A program made the position numbers and the translations under genes. A stretch of 64,000 nt of DNA, from positions 4,585,001 to 4,649,000 of the forward strand of contig QKWM01000004.1 of assembly GCA_003248315.1 (NCBI GenBank), given 5' to 3'. The stretch is from Streptomyces sp. SW4 (lineage in GTDB: Bacteria; Actinomycetota; Actinomycetes; Streptomycetales; Streptomycetaceae). Positions within the stretch are counted from its first letter, which is position 1. Each line of letters starts with the position of its first letter. Shown here piece by piece: positions 51,673-64,000 of the stretch. The notes below the pieces were generated by a model. The model was not told the origin of the DNA, searched no databases, and saw nothing but the letters and a program-made list of their open reading frames with translations.

Positions 51673-52653
51673 ATGCAGCGTCATCTCATCTCGGCCGCCG
51701 ACCTGACCCGCGACGACGCCGTCCTGATCCTCGACACCGCCGAGGAGATGGCCCGGGTCGCGGACCGGCCGATCAAGAAGCTGCCGACCCTGCGCGGCCG
51801 CACCGTCGTCAACCTCTTCTTCGAGGACTCCACGCGGACCCGGATCTCCTTCGAGGCCGCCGAGAAGCGCCTGTCCGCGGACGTCATCAACTTCACCGCC
51901 AAGGGGTCCAGCGTCTCCAAGGGCGAGTCCCTGAAGGACACCGCCCAGACCCTGGAGGCCATGGGCGTCGACGCCGTCGTCATCCGGCACGGCGCCTCCG
52001 GGGCCCCGTACCGCCTGGCCACCTCCGGCTGGATCGACGCCCACGTCATCAACGCCGGCGACGGCACCCACCAGCACCCCACGCAGGCCCTGCTCGACGC
52101 CTTCACCATGCGCCGCCGGCTGATCGGCCCGGACGCCGGGATCGGCAAGGACCTCGACGGCCGCCGCATCACGATCGTCGGCGACGTCCTGCACAGCCGG
52201 GTCGCCCGCTCCAACGTCGACCTGCTGCACACGCTCGGCGCCGAGGTCACCCTCGTCGCCCCGCCCACCCTGCTCCCGGTCGGCGTCGAGACCTGGCCCT
52301 GCGAGGTCTCCTACGACCTCGACTCCACGCTCACCAAGTCCGACGCGGTGATGATGCTGCGCGTCCAGCGCGAGCGGATGAACGCCGCGTTCTTCCCGAC
52401 CGAGCGCGAGTACTCCCGCCGCTACGGCCTCGACGGCGACCGCATGGCGAAGATGCCCGAGCACGCCATCGTGATGCACCCCGGCCCGATGGTCCGCGGC
52501 ATGGAGATCACCGCCGAGGTCGCCGACTCCGGCCGCTGCACCGTCGTCGAGCAGGTCACCAACGGCGTCTCCATCCGCATGGCCGTCCTGTACCTGCTGC
52601 TCGGCGGCAACGAGCCCGCCGTCACCCACGCCCGCACCGACGAGGAGAAGTAA
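51673..52653 (+). CDS. pyrB: Aspartate carbamoyltransferase catalytic subunit
   Basis: Joins carbamoyl phosphate and aspartate, the committed pyrimidine step. The carbamoyl phosphate site FFEDSTRTRISFE (STRTR) is near residue 55 and HPTQ is in DGTHQHPTQALLD. Intact, 326 residues, ATG at 51673. No pyrI regulatory subunit is present, as is normal for actinobacteria, which control the pathway through PyrR. It ends 5 bp before pyrC. Confidence 0.95.
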   Translation: MQRHLISAADLTRDDAVLILDTAEEMARVADRPIKKLPTLRGRTVVNLFFEDSTRTRISFEAAEKRLSADVINFTAKGSSVSKGESLKDTAQTLEAMGVDAVVIRHGASGAPYRLATSGWIDAHVINAGDGTHQHPTQALLDAFTMRRRLIGPDAGIGKDLDGRRITIVGDVLHSRVARSNVDLLHTLGAEVTLVAPPTLLPVGVETWPCEVSYDLDSTLTKSDAVMMLRVQRERMNAAFFPTEREYSRRYGLDGDRMAKMPEHAIVMHPGPMVRGMEITAEVADSGRCTVVEQVTNGVSIRMAVLYLLLGGNEPAVTHARTDEEK

Positions 52654-52658
52654 GACAG

Positions 52659-53945
52659 ATGAGCAAGACCCTGATCCGCGGTGCGAAGGTGCTCGGCGGC
52701 GAGCCGCAGGACGTGCTGATCGACGGCGACACGATCGCCGAGGTGGGGACCGGTCTGTCCGCCGAGGGCGCCGAGGTCGTGGAGGCCGGCGGCAAGGTGC
52801 TGCTGCCCGGCCTGGTGGACCTCCACACCCACCTGCGCGAGCCCGGCCGCGAGGACTCCGAGACCGTGCTGACCGGCACCCGTGCGGCGGCCACCGGCGG
52901 CTACACCACCGTCTTCGCCATGGCCAACACCTTCCCGGTCGCCGACACCGCCGGCGTCGTCGAGCAGGTCTGGCGGCTGGGCAAGGAGTCCGGCTACTGC
53001 GACGTGCAGCCCATCGGCGCCGTCACCGTCGGCCTGGAGGGCGCCAAGCTCGCCGAGCTGGGCGCCATGCACGAGTCGGCGGCCGGCGTGACCGTCTTCT
53101 CCGACGACGGCAAGTGCGTGCACGACGCCGTGATCATGCGGCGGGCGCTGGAGTACGTGAAGGCGTTCGGCGGCGTGATCGCCCAGCACGCCCAGGAGCC
53201 GCGGCTGACCGAGGGCGCCCAGATGAACGAGGGCGTCGTCTCCGCCGAACTGGGGCTCGGGGGCTGGCCTGCCGTCGCCGAGGAGTCGATCATCGCCCGG
53301 GACGTGCTGCTCGCCGAGCACGTCGGCTCTCGCGTGCACATCTGCCACCTGTCGACCGCCGGCAGCGTCGAGATCGTCCGCTGGGCCAAGTCCCGCGGCA
53401 TCCAGGTCACCGCCGAGGTCACCCCGCACCACCTGCTCCTCACCGACGAGCTGGTGCGCACCTACAACCCGGTCTACAAGGTCAACCCGCCGCTGCGCAC
53501 CGAGCGCGACGTGATGGCCCTGCGCGAGGCGCTCGCCGACGGCACGATCGACATCGTCGCCACCGACCACGCCCCGCACCCGCACGAGGACAAGGACTGC
53601 GAGTGGGCCGCCGCCGCGATGGGCATGGTGGGCCTGGAGACCGCGCTGTCGGTGGTCCAGGAGACCATGGTGGACACGGGCCTGCTGGACTGGGCCGGCG
53701 TCGCCGACCGGATGTCCGTCAAGCCCGCGCAGATCGGACAGGCCACCGGCCAGGGCCGTCCCGTCTCGGCTGGTGAGCCCGCCAACCTCACCCTCGTCGA
53801 CACGGCATACCGTGGCCGGGTGGACCCCGCGGGCTTCGCCTCGCGCAGCCGCAACACCCCCTACGAGGGGCGTGAGCTGCCGGGCCGTGTGACGCACACG
53901 TGGCTGCGGGGCAAGGCCACGCTCGTCGACGGGAAGCTCACGTGA
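52659..53945 (+). CDS. pyrC: Dihydroorotase
   Basis: Zinc amidohydrolase that closes carbamoyl aspartate to dihydroorotate. The HxH motif (LVDLHTHLREPG), the further metal His residues in VIAQHAQEP and RVHICHLSTAGS, and the catalytic Asp in VATDHAPH are all present, as in class I dihydroorotases. Intact, 428 residues. The stop overlaps the GTG of the next gene (GTGA). Confidence 0.95.
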   Translation: MSKTLIRGAKVLGGEPQDVLIDGDTIAEVGTGLSAEGAEVVEAGGKVLLPGLVDLHTHLREPGREDSETVLTGTRAAATGGYTTVFAMANTFPVADTAGVVEQVWRLGKESGYCDVQPIGAVTVGLEGAKLAELGAMHESAAGVTVFSDDGKCVHDAVIMRRALEYVKAFGGVIAQHAQEPRLTEGAQMNEGVVSAELGLGGWPAVAEESIIARDVLLAEHVGSRVHICHLSTAGSVEIVRWAKSRGIQVTAEVTPHHLLLTDELVRTYNPVYKVNPPLRTERDVMALREALADGTIDIVATDHAPHPHEDKDCEWAAAAMGMVGLETALSVVQETMVDTGLLDWAGVADRMSVKPAQIGQATGQGRPVSAGEPANLTLVDTAYRGRVDPAGFASRSRNTPYEGRELPGRVTHTWLRGKATLVDGKLT

Positions 53946-54516
53946 CCTCTGTAGCACCGGTAATCCTGCTGGCCGCCGAGAAGGAATCGGCGGAAGTGAC
54001 CGACTGGGCCGCCCGCATCGGCTGGGTCGTCGGCCTCGGCCTGTTCGTCGCACTGGTCTACTGGCTGATGCGCGAGGGCTGGAAGTGGCGCGGCACCCTC
54101 CAGAGCGACCTCCCGGAGCTGCCCAGCGCGCCGGACGACCCCGGCCCGGTGAAACTGGGCATGAGCGGCCGTTACCACGGCTCCACCACCGCCGGGCAGT
54201 GGCTCGACCGCATCGTGGCGCACGGCCTGGGCACCCGCAGCCGGGCCGAGCTGACCCTGACGGACGCGGGAGTGGACGTCGTACGCCCCGGCGCGCACGA
54301 CTTCTTCATCCCCTCGCCGCGCTGCGCGGGGCACGGCTCGACAAGGGCATCGCCGGCAAGGTCCTCACCGAGGGCGGCCTGCTGGTGCTGACCTGGGCAC
54401 ACGGCGACAAACTGATCGACTCCGGTTTCCGCTCCGACCACGCGGCCGAGCACACCGAATGGGTCGACACCCTGAACGACATGATCAACAAGACGGAAAC
54501 GGAAGGCGCACGATGA
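53942..54516 (+). CDS. Conserved single-pass membrane protein inside the pyr operon
   Basis: 191 residues after restoring one C near 54311 (FFIPLAALRGARLDKG expected). One transmembrane helix lies at about residues 25-42 (IGWVVGLGLFVALVYWLM), followed by RWKW-type aromatic-basic residues. The cytoplasmic part of about 145 residues is beta-rich with alternating hydrophobics (RAELTLTDAGVDVVRPG, GKVLTEGGLLVLTWAHGDKL) and ends in a single long helix (EHTEWVDTLNDMINK). This looks like a bacterial PH-type domain; that is inferred. Its start overlaps pyrC and its stop overlaps carA, so translation is coupled on both sides. A pyrimidine-related role is suggested only by position. Confidence 0.82.
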
Positions 54517-55642
54517 CGACCTCCACCAGGGGAGCCAAAACTCCCGCCGTGCTCGTCCTGGAGGACGGCCGGATCTTCCGCGGCCGTGCCTACGGGCCGT
54601 GGGGGCCACCTTCGGCGAAGCCGTGTTCTCCACCGGCATGACCGGCTACCAGGAGACCCTCACCGACCCGTCGTACCACCGCCAGGTCGTCGTGATGACG
54701 GCCCCGCACGTCGGCAACACCGGCGTCAACGACGAGGACATGGAGTCGAAGAAGATCTGGGTCTCCGGCTACGTCGTGCGCGACCCCGCGCGCGTGCCCT
54801 CCAGCTGGCGCTCGCGGCGCACGCTGGACGAGGAGCTGGCCGCCCAGGGCGTCGTCGGGATCTCCGGCATCGACACCCGCGCCCTCACCCGGCACCTGCG
54901 CGAGCGCGGCGCCATGCGGGTCGGCATCTTCTCCGGCAACGCGCTGCCCGACGAGGGCACCATGCTCGCCGAGGTCCGCCAGGCCCCGAGATGAAGGGCG
55001 CCGACCTCTCCGCCGAGGTCGCCACCACCGAGCCGTACGTCGTCCCCGCGATCGGCGAGAAGAAGTTCACCGTCGCCGCGATCGACCTCGGCATCAAGGG
55101 CATGACCCCGCACCGCATGGCCGAGCGCGGCATCGAGGTGCACGTCCTGCCCGCCACCGCGAGCGTCGAGGACGTCTACGCCGTCGAGCCCGACGGCGTG
55201 TTCTTCTCCAACGGCCCGGGCGACCCGGCCACCGCCGACCACCCGGTCGCCCTGATGCGGGCCGTCCTGGAGCGGGGCACCCCGCTGTTCGGCATCTGCT
55301 TCGGCAACCAGATCCTCGGCCGCGCCCTCGGCTTCGGCACCTTCAAGCTGAAGTACGGCCACCGCGGCATCAACCAGCCGGTGCAGGACCGCACGACCGG
55401 CAAGGTCGAGGTCACCGCGCACAACCACGGCTTCGCCGTCGACGCCCCGCTCGACAAGGTCTCCGAGACCCCCTACGGCCGCGCCGAGGTCTCCCACGTC
55501 TGCCTCAACGACAACGTGGTGGAGGGCCTGAGGCTCCTCGACAAGCCGGCCTTCAGTGTCCAGTACCACCCCGAAGCGGCAGCCGGCCCGCACGACGCCG
55601 CCTACCTGTTCGACCGCTTCGTCTCCCTGATGGAGGGCCAGC

Positions 55643-55650
<8 letters not shown>
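54513..55650 (+). CDS. carA: Carbamoyl phosphate synthase small subunit
   Basis: Glutamine amidotransferase subunit that feeds ammonia to CarB. The N-terminal domain (LVLEDGRIFRGRAYG) and the C-terminal class I domain with Cys in GICFGNQILGRALGF and His-Glu in QYHPEAAAGPHD are present. Two bases are missing: a G near 54594 (AYGAVGATFGEAVFS expected) and a C near 54985 (QAPEMKGADLS expected). After repair it has 379 residues. The start overlaps the upstream membrane gene and the end overlaps carB by 8 bp. Confidence 0.95.
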
Positions 55651-58950
<3,300 letters not shown>

Positions 58951-58958
58951 CAGCCCTC

Positions 58959-58988
58959 GAGGGGGACACCGGGAACGGTGTCCCCCTC
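58959..58988 (+). terminator. Hairpin between carB and pyrD
   Basis: GAGGGGGACACCG at 58959-58971 pairs perfectly with CGGTGTCCCCCTC at 58976-58988, loop GGAA. It is followed by TTC. Since pyrD and pyrF lie just downstream, it may only reduce transcription or protect the messenger end. Confidence 0.7.
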
Positions 58989-59012
58989 TTCATGAGGCCT
59001 CCCGAGGACACC

Positions 59013-60115
<1,103 letters not shown>

Positions 60116-60119
<4 letters not shown>

Positions 60120-60961
60120 GCCCCCTGGAGCCCTTCGGCGCCCGGCTGCGCCGCGCGATGGACGAGCGCGGCCCGCTGTGCGTCGGCATCGACCCGCACG
60201 CCTCCCTGCTCGCCGAGTGGGGCCTGAACGACGACGTGGCGGGCCTGGAGCGGTTCAGCCGCACGGTCGTCGAGGCGATGGCCGGCCGGGTCGCCGTCCT
60301 CAAGCCGCAGAGCGCGTTCTTCGAGCGCTTCGGCTCGCGCGGCGTGGCCGTGCTGGAGACGGCGGTGCGCGAGGCCCGCGAGGCCGGCGCCCTGGTCGTC
60401 ATGGACGCCAAGCGCGGCGACATCGGCTCCACCATGGCCGCGTACGCCGAGTCCTTCCTGCACAAGGACGCCCCCCTGTTCTCGGACGCCCTGACCGTCT
60501 CCCCGTACCTCGGCTACGGCTCCCTGAAGCCGGCCGTCGAGCTGGCGCGGGAGAACGGCGCCGGGCTGTTCGTCCTGGCGCTCACCTCCAACCCCGAGGG
60601 CGGCGAGGTCCAGCGCGCCGTGCGCGCCGACGGCCGCGACGTCGCGGCGACGATGCTGGCGCACCTGGCGGCGGAGAATGCGGGGGAGGAGCCCCTGGGC
60701 TCCTTCGGTGCCGTGGTGGGTGCCACACTGGGCGACCTGTCCTCGTACGACCTCGCGGTCAACGGTCCGCTCCTCGCCCCCGGCATCGGTGCCCAGGGCG
60801 CGACCCCGGCGGATCTGCCGCGGGTCTTCGGGGCGGCGGTGCGCAACGTGGTGCCGAACGTCAGCCGGGGTGTGCTGCGGCACGGCCCCGACGTGGGGGC
60901 GCTGCGCGCGTCCGCGGACCGGTTCGCGGAGGAGATCCGGGCCGCCCTGGTCTCCTCCTGA
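60116..60961 (+). CDS. pyrF: Orotidine 5'-phosphate decarboxylase (type 2)
   Basis: Last step to UMP. The catalytic motif VMDAKRGDIGSTMAAYAES with the Asp-Lys-Asp arrangement near residue 100 is the type 2 (about 280-residue) form found in actinobacteria. LCVGIDPHASLLAEWG at the start is also typical. Intact, 281 residues, overlapping pyrD by four bases. It closes the pyr operon. Confidence 0.95.
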
Positions 60962-61217
60962 GCCTGGATACCTCCCCGAATCCGAGGCAGTATGTCCTAA
61001 ATGTCTGCCCTGACGGAGGCTGACCAGGACTTTTCCGCTGTTCTCGCTGACTCTGGCGGCCTTGACCGCTAGTCTCCGTCGAGTGGGGGCGCCTCCCACG
61101 CCCTCCAGGCAGTGGGGGACAACGGGCTAGCGTGTTGCTCGTGGCTCCCCAGGTGTGGGGCGACTAGGTTCCTCACCGGTCCGTATCCGACAGTTCGACA
61201 TCCGAGGTGACGTAGGC
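60962..61217 (+). promoter_or_regulatory. Intergenic region with probable promoters for the mIHF gene
   Basis: 256 bases with no gene. TGACTC at 61045-61050 and TAGTCT 16 bases later form one candidate promoter; further TAG-type -10 elements (CTAGCGT near 61128, CTAGGTT near 61165) come closer to the start. These are matches by eye to loose Streptomyces consensus. The messenger leader before the GTG is unusually AT-balanced for this window. Confidence 0.35.
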
Positions 61218-61541
61218 GTGGCTCTTCCGCCCCTTACCCCTGAACAGCGCGCAGCCGCGCTCGAAAAGGCCGCCGCGGCTCGCCGGGAGCGGGCCGAGGT
61301 CAAGAATCGACTCAAGCACTCCGGCGCCTCCCTCCACGAGGTCATCAAGCAGGGCCAGGAGAACGACGTCATCGGCAAGATGAAGGTCTCCGCCCTTCTT
61401 GAGTCCCTGCCGGGCGTGGGCAAGGTCCGCGCCAAGCAGATCATGGAGCGACTCGGTATCTCCGAGAGCCGCCGCGTGCGTGGCCTCGGTTCCAACCAGA
61501 TCGCCTCCCTGGAGCGCGAGTTCGGCAGCACCGGCAACTGA
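61218..61541 (+). CDS. mihF: Integration host factor, actinobacterial type (mIHF/sIHF)
   Basis: 107-residue nucleoid-associated protein, intact. It starts VALPPLTPEQRAAALEKAAAARRER: a long N-terminal helix followed by the compact helical DNA-binding part LLESLPGVGKVRAKQIMERLGI with a helix-two-turn-helix of the S13-like type. In Streptomyces, sIHF affects chromosome compaction, sporulation septation and antibiotic production. The GTG at 61218 matches the family start; an open frame continues upstream without conserved sequence. gmk begins 37 bp downstream. Confidence 0.93.
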   Translation: MALPPLTPEQRAAALEKAAAARRERAEVKNRLKHSGASLHEVIKQGQENDVIGKMKVSALLESLPGVGKVRAKQIMERLGISESRRVRGLGSNQIASLEREFGSTGN

Positions 61542-61578
61542 GTCCGGAGCACTCCGGGACAACTGGAATAATCGCTGC

Positions 61579-62136
61579 ATGAGTGAACGTCCGCGGCTGA
61601 CCGTGCTCTCCGGCCCCTCGGGGGTCGGCAAGAGCACGGTCGTCGCCCATATGCGCAAGGAACACCCCGAGGTCTGGCTCTCGGTGTCGGCGACGACCCG
61701 CAGGCCCCGCCCGGGCGAGCAGCACGGAGTCCACTACTTCTTCGTCACCGACGAGGAGATGGACAAGCTGATCGCCAACGGCGAGCTGCTGGAGTGGGCC
61801 GAGTTCGCCGGCAACCGCTACGGCACGCCGCGTGCGGCCGTGCTGGAGCGCCTGGAGAAGGGTGAGCCGGTGCTGCTGGAGATCGACCTGCAGGGCGCGC
61901 GGCAGGTCCGCGAGTCCATGCCGGAGGCCCAGCTGGTGTTCCTGGCTCCGCCCTCCTGGGAGGAGCTGGTGCGCAGGCTCACCGGCCGGGGCACCGAGCC
62001 GCCCGAGGTGATCGAACGCCGTCTCGCGGCGGCCAAGACCGAGCTGGCCGCCGAGCCGGAGTTCGACACGACCCTGGTCAACACCTCCGTCGAGGACGTG
62101 GCGCGAGAGCTGCTAGCCTTGATGAACGTCGTGTGA
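61579..62136 (+). CDS. gmk: Guanylate kinase
   Basis: Phosphorylates GMP to GDP. P-loop LSGPSGVGKSTVVAHM near residue 15, GMP-binding VSATTRRPRPGEQHGVHYFF and the LLEIDLQGARQVRE strand are typical. Intact, 185 residues, ATG at 61579. It sits in the usual mIHF-gmk-rpoZ-coaBC order of actinobacteria. Confidence 0.95.
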   Translation: MSERPRLTVLSGPSGVGKSTVVAHMRKEHPEVWLSVSATTRRPRPGEQHGVHYFFVTDEEMDKLIANGELLEWAEFAGNRYGTPRAAVLERLEKGEPVLLEIDLQGARQVRESMPEAQLVFLAPPSWEELVRRLTGRGTEPPEVIERRLAAAKTELAAEPEFDTTLVNTSVEDVARELLALMNVV

Positions 62137-62211
62137 TCGTCGCCGTTCGCCGTGAGCGGTCCGCGAGCGGTCACTGAGACTGATTCTTTCCCATCCATCG
62201 GAAGGTAGAGC

Positions 62212-62484
62212 GTGTCCTCTTCCATCTCCGCGCCCGAGGGCATCATCAACCCGCCGATCGACGAGCTCCTCGAGGCCACCGACTCGAAGTACAGCCTCGT
62301 GATCTACGCGGCCAAGCGGGCCCGCCAGATCAACGCGTACTACTCGCAGCTCGGCGAGGGCCTCCTCGAGTACGTCGGTCCCCTCGTCGACACCCACGTC
62401 CACGAGAAGCCGCTCTCGATCGCGCTGCGCGAGATCAACGCGGGGCTGCTGACGTCCGAGGCCGTCGAGGGCCCGGCCCAGTAG
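62212..62484 (+). CDS. rpoZ: DNA-directed RNA polymerase omega subunit
   Basis: 90 residues, intact. INPPIDELLEATDSKYSLVIYAAKRARQINAYY is the conserved omega core that clamps the beta' subunit. GTG start at 62212 after GAAGGTAGAGC. The omega subunit is important for normal Streptomyces differentiation. A hairpin terminator follows. Confidence 0.95.
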   Translation: MSSSISAPEGIINPPIDELLEATDSKYSLVIYAAKRARQINAYYSQLGEGLLEYVGPLVDTHVHEKPLSIALREINAGLLTSEAVEGPAQ

Positions 62485-62517
62485 TCGCGGCGGTGTCATC
62501 AGCTCGACGCTGACGTT

Positions 62518-62552
62518 CCACAGGCCCGGCAGTCCGTCTGCCGGGCCTGTGG
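62518..62552 (+). terminator. Terminator after rpoZ
   Basis: A perfect 15-bp inverted repeat, CCACAGGCCCGGCAG at 62518-62532 and its complement at 62538-62552, loop TCCGT. It lies 33 bp after the rpoZ stop and before coaBC. Confidence 0.85.
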
Positions 62553-62595
62553 TGTGTGATGGGTGTCGAAGGTTTTCCGAGGTCGGGGAGTGACA

Positions 62596-63798
62596 GTGGA
62601 CAAGCCCAAGGTCGTGCTGGGGGTCAGCGGCGGCATCGCCGCGTACAAGGCCTGTGAGCTGCTCCGCCGGTTCACCGAGTCCGGACACGACGTCCGGGTC
62701 GTCCCCACCGCCTCCGCCCTGCACTTCGTCGGCGCCGCCACCTGGTCCGCGCTCTCCGGCAACCCGGTCTCGACGGAGGTCTGGGACGACGTCCACGAGG
62801 TCCCGCACGTCCGCATCGGCCAGCACGCCGACCTCGTCGTCGTCGCCCCCGCCACCGCCGACATGCTCGCCAAGGCCGCCCACGGCCTCGCCGACGACCT
62901 GCTGACCAACACCCTGCTCACCGCCCGGTGCCCGGTCGTCTTCGCCCCCGCCATGCACACGGAGATGTGGGAGCACCCGGCCACCCAGGAGAACGTGGCC
63001 ACCCTCCGCCGCCGCGGCGCCGTCGTGATCGAACCGGCCGTCGGCCGTCTGACCGGCGTCGACACCGGCAAGGGGAGGCTGCCCGACCCCGCCGAGATCT
63101 TCGAGGTCTGCCGGCGCGTCCTCGCCCGCGGCGGCGCCGAGCCGGACCTCGCCGGACGGCACGTCGTCGTCAGCGCCGGCGGCACCCGCGAGCCCCTCGA
63201 CCCCGTCCGCTTCCTCGGCAACCGCTCCTCCGGCAAGCAGGGCTACGCGCTGGCCCGCACCGCCGCCGCGCGGGGCGCCCGGGTCACGCTGATCGCCGCC
63301 AACACGTCCCTGCCGGACCCGGCCGGCGTGGACGTGGTGCCGGTGGGCACCGCGGTGGACCTGCGCGAGGCCGTGCTGCGGGCCGCGGCGGACGCCGACG
63401 CCGTCGTCATGGCCGCCGCCGTCGCGGACTTCCGCCCGGCCGCCTACGCGACCGGCAAGATCAAGAAGAAGGACGACCAGGAGCCCGAGCCGGTCGCCCT
63501 GGTGCGCAATCCGGACATCCTCGCGGAGATCTCCGCCGGCCGCGCCCGCCCCGGCCAGGTCGTCGTCGGCTTCGCCGCCGAGACCGACGACGTCCTGGCC
63601 AACGGCCGGGCGAAGCTGAAGCGCAAGGGCTGCGACCTCCTCGTGGTGAACGAGGTGGGGGAGCGCAAGACCTTCGGCGCGGAGGAGAACGAGGCCGTGG
63701 TGCTCGGCGCCGACGGCAGCGAGACCCCCGTCCCGCACGGCCCGAAGGAGGCCCTGGCCGACACGGTCTGGGACCTCGTGGCACAGCGGCTCGGCTGA
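62596..63798 (+). CDS. coaBC: Bifunctional phosphopantothenoylcysteine decarboxylase/phosphopantothenate--cysteine ligase
   Basis: Two steps of coenzyme A synthesis in one protein. The N-terminal FMN-dependent CoaC part has LGVSGGIAAYKACELLRRF and PAMHTEMWEHPATQEN; the C-terminal CoaB part has VVSAGGTREPLDPVRFLGNRSS and the GKIKKKDDQEPEPVALVRNPDIL segment. Intact, 400 residues. The GTG at 62596 was chosen because it begins MDKPKVVLGVSGG; a longer in-frame start at 62563 would add unconserved residues and overlap the sequence just after the terminator. Confidence 0.94.
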   Translation: MDKPKVVLGVSGGIAAYKACELLRRFTESGHDVRVVPTASALHFVGAATWSALSGNPVSTEVWDDVHEVPHVRIGQHADLVVVAPATADMLAKAAHGLADDLLTNTLLTARCPVVFAPAMHTEMWEHPATQENVATLRRRGAVVIEPAVGRLTGVDTGKGRLPDPAEIFEVCRRVLARGGAEPDLAGRHVVVSAGGTREPLDPVRFLGNRSSGKQGYALARTAAARGARVTLIAANTSLPDPAGVDVVPVGTAVDLREAVLRAAADADAVVMAAAVADFRPAAYATGKIKKKDDQEPEPVALVRNPDILAEISAGRARPGQVVVGFAAETDDVLANGRAKLKRKGCDLLVVNEVGERKTFGAEENEAVVLGADGSETPVPHGPKEALADTVWDLVAQRLG

Positions 63799-63821
63799 GT
63801 GTCCGGCACCGCTCGGCCGCC

Positions 63822-63846
63822 CGCTCGAACCCCGCACATTCGAGCG
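63822..63846 (+). terminator. Hairpin after coaBC
   Basis: CGCTCGAA at 63822-63829 pairs with TTCGAGCG at 63839-63846 with a 9-base loop. It lies 24 bp after the coaBC stop. Confidence 0.55.
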
Positions 63847-64000
63847 TGGCGCCCCTGGCCAAGGGGGCTCGCGTTGGGCAGAATGCCCGTGCCGCAGGTC
63901 ACAGCGTTTCCGAGAGGCGAGACGGGTGAGGCCACGGCCGAGTGCGACCGATAAACTGTTCCAGGACGTCGTCGGGTGCAGCTCCCGCGCCGTCCGCAAA
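63847..64000. other. Intergenic end of window, probably upstream of metK
   Basis: No gene is recognisable. A perfect small palindrome GGGCA-GAA-TGCCC lies at 63876-63888. GATAAACTG at 63951-63959 contains a possible -10 element (TAAACT). By Streptomyces gene order metK should follow, but its start is not in the window. Confidence 0.4.

Noticed and set aside
63927..64000. A gene starting with GTG at 63927 at the window end
   Set aside because: The 25 codons before the edge match nothing recognisable, lack a ribosome binding site, and contain a likely promoter element.

Overview
The window is about 64 kb of very GC-rich actinobacterial chromosome. The gene order (thrS to coaBC with pgsA-pimA, pdxST, ruvCAB, yajC-secDF-apt-rel, alaS-ruvX-mltG-aro, efp-nusB, bldD and the pyr operon) and the presence of bldD and an sIHF/mIHF gene mark it as Streptomyces. 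Almost everything is core housekeeping, carried on 57 protein genes. No tRNA, rRNA, CRISPR array, transposase or phage gene was found.

Layout. 1-4 kb: a hypothetical gene, thrS and a HIT hydrolase. 4-8.3 kb: a membrane protein and EF-G2 on the minus strand. 8.5-12 kb: phosphatidylinositol-mannoside synthesis (pgsA, acyltransferase, pimA) plus a small membrane-anchored protein. 12-14.5 kb: pyridoxal phosphate synthase and a YebC protein. 14.6-24 kb: Holliday junction resolution (ruvCAB), protein export (yajC, secD, secF), adenine salvage (apt) and the bifunctional (p)ppGpp enzyme rel. 24-27 kb: the one accessory-looking block, three overlapping genes for a Ser/Thr kinase with a TPR-like tail, an EACC1-type small protein and a caspase-like protease with a TPR-like tail, followed by a tandem repeat and a strong terminator. 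27-37 kb: a DUF349 coiled-coil protein and a membrane-anchored cyclophilin (minus), then a metallo-hydrolase, hisS, VKOR, rarA, rpsD, and a STAND-type ATPase (minus). 37-46.6 kb: two small envelope genes, alaS, ruvX, mltG and the shikimate genes aroE, aroC, aroK, aroB. 46.7-50.1 kb: a P-loop protein, an M24-fold protein with altered metal ligands, efp and nusB. 50.2-51 kb: bldD (minus), convergent with nusB. 51-61 kb: the pyrimidine operon pyrR-pyrB-pyrC-orf-carA-carB-pyrD-pyrF, with a PyrR-type hairpin that covers the pyrR ribosome binding site. 61-64 kb: mIHF, gmk, rpoZ, coaBC and the start of the next intergenic region.

Quality. Thirty genes, most of them essential, read only after restoring single bases. 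I infer about 60 lesions. Every one is the loss of one C or G from a run of C or G; none is an insertion. This looks like systematic homopolymer shortening in the sequence data, not gene decay. I therefore annotate these loci as whole genes and give the approximate position of each lesion. Coordinates are those of the sequence as supplied; quoted protein lengths are after repair.

Most interesting: the kinase-EACC1-caspase operon (23992-26903), which resembles the effector modules of bacterial conflict systems; the degenerate G4 motif of EF-G2; the M24 protein with three substituted metal ligands; the membrane protein embedded in the pyr operon; and the PyrR hairpin.
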